Below, piece after piece: positions 63,938-64,000 of a stretch of 64,000 nt of DNA (its first letter is position 1; each line of letters opens with the position of its first letter). Origin of the DNA: Amorphochlora amoebiformis (Eukaryota; Cercozoa; Chlorarachniophyceae); assembly GCA_054601695.1 (NCBI GenBank), contig BAAHQB010000150.1, positions 310,001 to 374,000 on the forward strand, written 5' to 3'. Below the pieces are notes generated by a model. That model did not search any database. It was not told where the DNA came from and was given only the letters and a program-made list of their open reading frames with translations. The translations under genes were made by a program, and so were the position numbers.

Positions 63938-64000
<63 letters not shown>

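Overview
The window is nuclear DNA from a eukaryote, most likely an intron-rich protist. The genes have spliceosomal GT-AG introns, there is no operon structure, and interstitial TTAGGG arrays match a TTAGGG-type telomere. I cannot place the lineage more precisely. Most of the 64 kb is (TA)n microsatellite. The long Tyr/Ile-rich reading frames in it are translations of that repeat, not genes.

Layout. (1) 0.7-5.6 kb, minus strand: exons of a polytopic membrane protein that runs off the left edge. (2) 6191-7819, plus strand: an intronless gene for DNA polymerase epsilon subunit 2. (3) 9050-11862, minus strand: a five-exon gene for a basic, coiled-coil protein of unknown function. (4) 12201-13151, plus strand: a four-exon triosephosphate isomerase gene with short ordinary introns. 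(5) 14598 to at least 63568, minus strand: one very long gene of about 70 tiny exons (about 4 kb of coding sequence in 49 kb), with introns made largely of (TA)n. I rebuilt it by matching GT-AG boundaries and reading phase from island to island. Nearly all consecutive exons join in phase. The exceptions are flagged.

The long gene is the most interesting object here. Read in order, it appears to encode an N-terminal region, a concanavalin/laminin-G-like fold, a C2 domain, a long helical region resembling exocyst Sec6 and the related MUN domain of Munc13, a second C2 domain with intact calcium-binding aspartates, and a C-terminal PH domain. This would be a membrane-tethering or vesicle-priming protein that joins a tether core to two kinds of lipid-binding module. 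I do not know this domain order from a described family.

The introns hold other structure. Exon edges have been copied in tandem many times, apparently along with the (TA)n tracts. Telomere-like arrays carry a recurring element of about 100 bp with a hairpin. There is a 2-kb 32-bp minisatellite, a CG-alternating block, and long GA and CT tracts. In two places the 5' splice site runs straight into telomere-like repeat. The small genes at 5-13 kb form two divergent pairs with short shared intergenic regions (5620-6190 and 11863-12200), in clear contrast with the repeat-swollen gene beside them.
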